From Arthrobacter sp. Soil762 (lineage in GTDB: Bacteria > Actinomycetota > Actinomycetes > Actinomycetales > Micrococcaceae): a stretch of 64,000 nt of DNA. Every line of letters begins with the position of its first letter. Position 1 is the stretch's first letter. The translations under genes and the position numbers were made by a program. The notes beneath the pieces were generated by a model. The model worked only from the letters and a program-made list of their open reading frames with translations. It made no database searches and had not been told where the DNA came from. Below are positions 62,040 to 64,000 of the stretch, one piece after another. The DNA lies in assembly GCF_001428335.1 (NCBI RefSeq), contig NZ_LMSG01000001.1:372841-436840 (forward strand), read 5' to 3'.

Positions 62040-62115
62040 CCTATCCAAGCACCTCCCGGCCCGGCCGCAATGGGGACCCCTCCCCATCGCGGCTCTGCAG
62101 GTCTATCCTTTTGCC

Positions 62116-62319
62116 ATGAGTGAGCTTCCAGCCAGTTACAAAGAGTTTCTCGCCGACAAGAGCGAGCGGTTCATCCTTGCCGTCAAGCCTGTTCTGCAGC
62201 AGTCCGCTGCCGACAAATCCCATGGTGTCCGGGTTACCTACAACGCGGGTCCTACCGGCCACCAGGCCCACCTCGATGACAGCATCCCCTTCGGCGTGGT
62301 GGTCGAGGACATCGACTGA
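62116..62319 (+). CDS. Hypothetical small protein
   Basis: Protein of 67 residues, MSELPASYKEFLADKSERFI... ending DSIPFGVVVEDID; soluble, no domain recognised. Coding is supported by a TATCCT hexamer exactly six bases before the ATG (leaderless layout shared with several genes here) and by its position as the divergent partner of moxR. Function unknown. Confidence 0.6.
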   Translation: MSELPASYKEFLADKSERFILAVKPVLQQSAADKSHGVRVTYNAGPTGHQAHLDDSIPFGVVVEDID

Positions 62320-62349
62320 GGTTCCGGCGCGCACCATAGCCCGGCGTAG

Positions 62350-63234
62350 CTAGCCCTTCACTGCACCCGAGAGCGCGAAGGAACTCCCCGCGCCCTTGGC
62401 CACAATGACGTACAGGGCCAGCACCGGGACTGAATACAGGATGGAGAAGGCGGCCAGCTGGCCGTACGCCACTGCGCCGTGCTGTCCGAAGAAGCTGAAG
62501 ATCGACACCGCCGCCGGCTGCCGGGCTTCGGACAGGAGCAGGACGAACGGGACGAAGAAGTTCCCCCAAGCCTGGATGAACACAAAAATGAACACCACGC
62601 CAAGCCCCTGCCGCATCAGGGGCAGGACGATGGTCCGCAGCGCCGTTAATCCTGACGCACCGTCCACCCAGGCCGCTTCCTCCAACGACACCGGGACTGC
62701 GTCCATAAAGTTCTTCGTCATCCAGATGGCCATGGGCAACGTGGTGGTGGCCATAAAAAAGATCGTGGCGGGCATCGAATCCAGCAGTTGAAGCTGCACA
62801 AACAACCCATACACCGGCACCATGATGGCCGTGATGGGAAGGCAGGTTCCAAACAGGACGGTGTACATAAACGGCTTGTTGAACCTGGACTGGTAGCGGG
62901 ACAGTGGGTAGGCAGCCAGTACTGCTGCCACGAGGTTCACGGCGGCCGTGCCGGCGGACAGCACCATGCTGTTCCAAAGCGGCTGGAACAGCAGCCCCGG
63001 TGTCATGATGGCGGCAAAGTTATCCAGGGAGACCCTGCCCGGGAGCCTTGCCTCGTGTCCGGCGGAGGCATCAAGGGACGCAAACACGAGCCAGAGCAGC
63101 GGCAGGACAAAGCAGGCGCCGATCAGGATCAGGGACACATCCGCCGGTATCCGGGCACGCTGCCGGGCACGGGAAACCGCGCCCGTCCCGGACCGCAGCT
63201 GGCCCAGCGCGGAGGTCCCCGCCGTCGTCGTCAT
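62350..63234 (-). CDS. Carbohydrate ABC transporter permease, MalG type
   Basis: Inner-membrane permease of 294 residues with six transmembrane helices. The ATPase-coupling EAA loop is EEAAWVDGASGLTALRTIVLP (about 196-216). N-terminus is a soluble Arg-rich extension. Its start overlaps the stop of the MalF-type gene (ATGA). No ATPase or binding protein gene is in the window. Substrate, probably a sugar, is not identifiable. Confidence 0.9.
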   Translation of the reverse strand: MTTTAGTSALGQLRSGTGAVSRARQRARIPADVSLILIGACFVLPLLWLVFASLDASAGHEARLPGRVSLDNFAAIMTPGLLFQPLWNSMVLSAGTAAVNLVAAVLAAYPLSRYQSRFNKPFMYTVLFGTCLPITAIMVPVYGLFVQLQLLDSMPATIFFMATTTLPMAIWMTKNFMDAVPVSLEEAAWVDGASGLTALRTIVLPLMRQGLGVVFIFVFIQAWGNFFVPFVLLLSEARQPAAVSIFSFFGQHGAVAYGQLAAFSILYSVPVLALYVIVAKGAGSSFALSGAVKG

Positions 63235-64000
63235 GGTTTGCTCTCCCGCAGGAGCCGGACGTAGGCGGCACCGAACACCACGCCAATGAGGATCAGCACC
63301 GACGCCACCGCCGTGCCGTAGCCGATGTCGCCGAACTTGAAGGCTTCCAGATACGCCAGCACCGGTAGCGTGGTGCTGGCGTTGGCGGGGCCGCCCGCTG
63401 TCATCACCCAGATGAGGGTGAACACCGCCAGCGTCTGCAGGGTGATGAGCATGAGGTTGGTGGCGATACTGCCGCGGATCATGGGGATGGTGATGAAGGC
63501 CAGCCGCTGCCAGCCACGGGCACCGTCCATCAGCGCGGCCTCCGTGACCTCACCGGGGATGTCATTGAGCGCGGCGCGGTAGACGAGCATGGAGAACGCA
63601 GTGCCACGCCAGATGTTGGCAAGCAGGATGGCGACCATCGGGAACGAATACAGCCAGTCGGTCTGCCCGAGCCCCAGCCCGCCCAGCAGCTGGTTCAGGG
63701 TCCCGTCCCGGCTGAAATAGGCGTAGGCGGCGAAGGCGGCCACGATCTCGGGGAGCACCCACGCAGCCACCACCGCAGTACCGACAACGGCAGCCACCGT
63801 CCGGCGGGCCCGCCGCATCAGCACCGCGAGGGTGAGCCCCAGCAGGTTCTGGCCCAGGATGGCAGAGCCGCCCACGAACAGGACAGTCAGGCCCAGCGAG
63901 AGCGGCAGCATGGGGTCCGACAGGAGCCTGGCGTAGTTGTCGAACCCGATCCAACCGGGACTGCGGGCATTGCGGCCGGTCAGGGCGGCATTGGTGAATG
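63231..64000 (-). CDS. Carbohydrate ABC transporter permease, MalF type, 5' end outside window
   Basis: C-terminal part (256 residues seen) of the partner permease. The frame is open to the window edge: upstream of MLPLSLGL it reads GWIGFDNYARLLSDP, typical of the segment before transmembrane helix 2 or 3, so the ATG at 63911 is internal. EAA loop: TEAALMDGARGWQRLAFITIPM. Coupled by ATGA to the MalG-type gene. Confidence 0.9.
   Translation of the reverse strand, partial: FTNAALTGRNARSPGWIGFDNYARLLSDPMLPLSLGLTVLFVGGSAILGQNLLGLTLAVLMRRARRTVAAVVGTAVVAAWVLPEIVAAFAAYAYFSRDGTLNQLLGGLGLGQTDWLYSFPMVAILLANIWRGTAFSMLVYRAALNDIPGEVTEAALMDGARGWQRLAFITIPMIRGSIATNLMLITLQTLAVFTLIWVMTAGGPANASTTLPVLAYLEAFKFGDIGYGTAVASVLILIGVVFGAAYVRLLRESKP

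Overview
The window looks like a chromosomal segment of a high-GC actinobacterium of the Micrococcaceae, most likely Arthrobacter or Pseudarthrobacter. Pointers are mycothiol-linked genes (a CGYC mycoredoxin and an S-(hydroxymethyl)mycothiol dehydrogenase followed by its metallo-hydrolase), the thrS / HIT / CDP-alcohol phosphatidyltransferase block also known from Mycobacterium, class Ib nrdHIEF, a mycobacterial-type SOS box and a DUF222-HNH gene. No rRNA, tRNA, CRISPR array, prophage or intact insertion sequence was seen.

Layout. 1-9.4 kb: the end of a flavoprotein oxidase gene, pdxS, phosphatidyltransferase-HIT-thrS, then a two-gene SOS cassette (DUF6504 + dnaE2) behind a palindromic LexA-type box. 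9.5-17.4 kb: small metabolic genes (chorismate mutase, VOC protein, SRAP DNA-crosslink protease, mycoredoxin, mycothiol formaldehyde detoxification, lipoate-ligase-like protein, SulP transporter). 17.5-21.3 kb: minus-strand genes including a heme oxygenase operon with an iron-box-like operator. 21.4-25.9 kb: cell-wall genes (coiled-coil transglycosylase; a LysM-NlpC/P60 hydrolase behind a ydaO-type c-di-AMP riboswitch) and SelO. 26-31.8 kb: an unusual gene fusing GTP cyclohydrolase II to a flavin-dependent monooxygenase, with a dienelactone hydrolase downstream and a divergent MarR regulator, then RNase Z and an FAD monooxygenase. 32-40.4 kb: accessory mix (SDR, CPBP-like membrane protein, FAD-Rieske oxidoreductase, amber-interrupted membrane gene, cupredoxin, DUF1016 nuclease, aminotransferase). 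40.6-47.5 kb: a phd-relE toxin-antitoxin module, relics of relE and of the nrdF 3' end, a DUF222-HNH gene and the intact nrdHIEF set. 47.5-52.9 kb: lipid-modification operon (FAD oxidoreductase, DUF1365, Cfa) with divergent LysR. 52.9-56.6 kb: metF-metE with a cobalamin-riboswitch-like RNA pointing away from them. 56.6-62 kb: MoxR-DUF58-VWA-VWA-TPR operon. 62.3 kb to the end: two sugar ABC permease genes, the second cut by the window edge.

Two spots deserve most attention: the GTP cyclohydrolase II / monooxygenase fusion (27.1-28.9 kb), and the 41.2-43.2 kb region, where decayed pieces of relE and nrdF sit beside an HNH endonuclease gene next to intact nrdF. A recurring promoter layout (a TANNNT-like hexamer exactly six bases before ATG/GTG, usually with no ribosome site) suggests many leaderless mRNAs.
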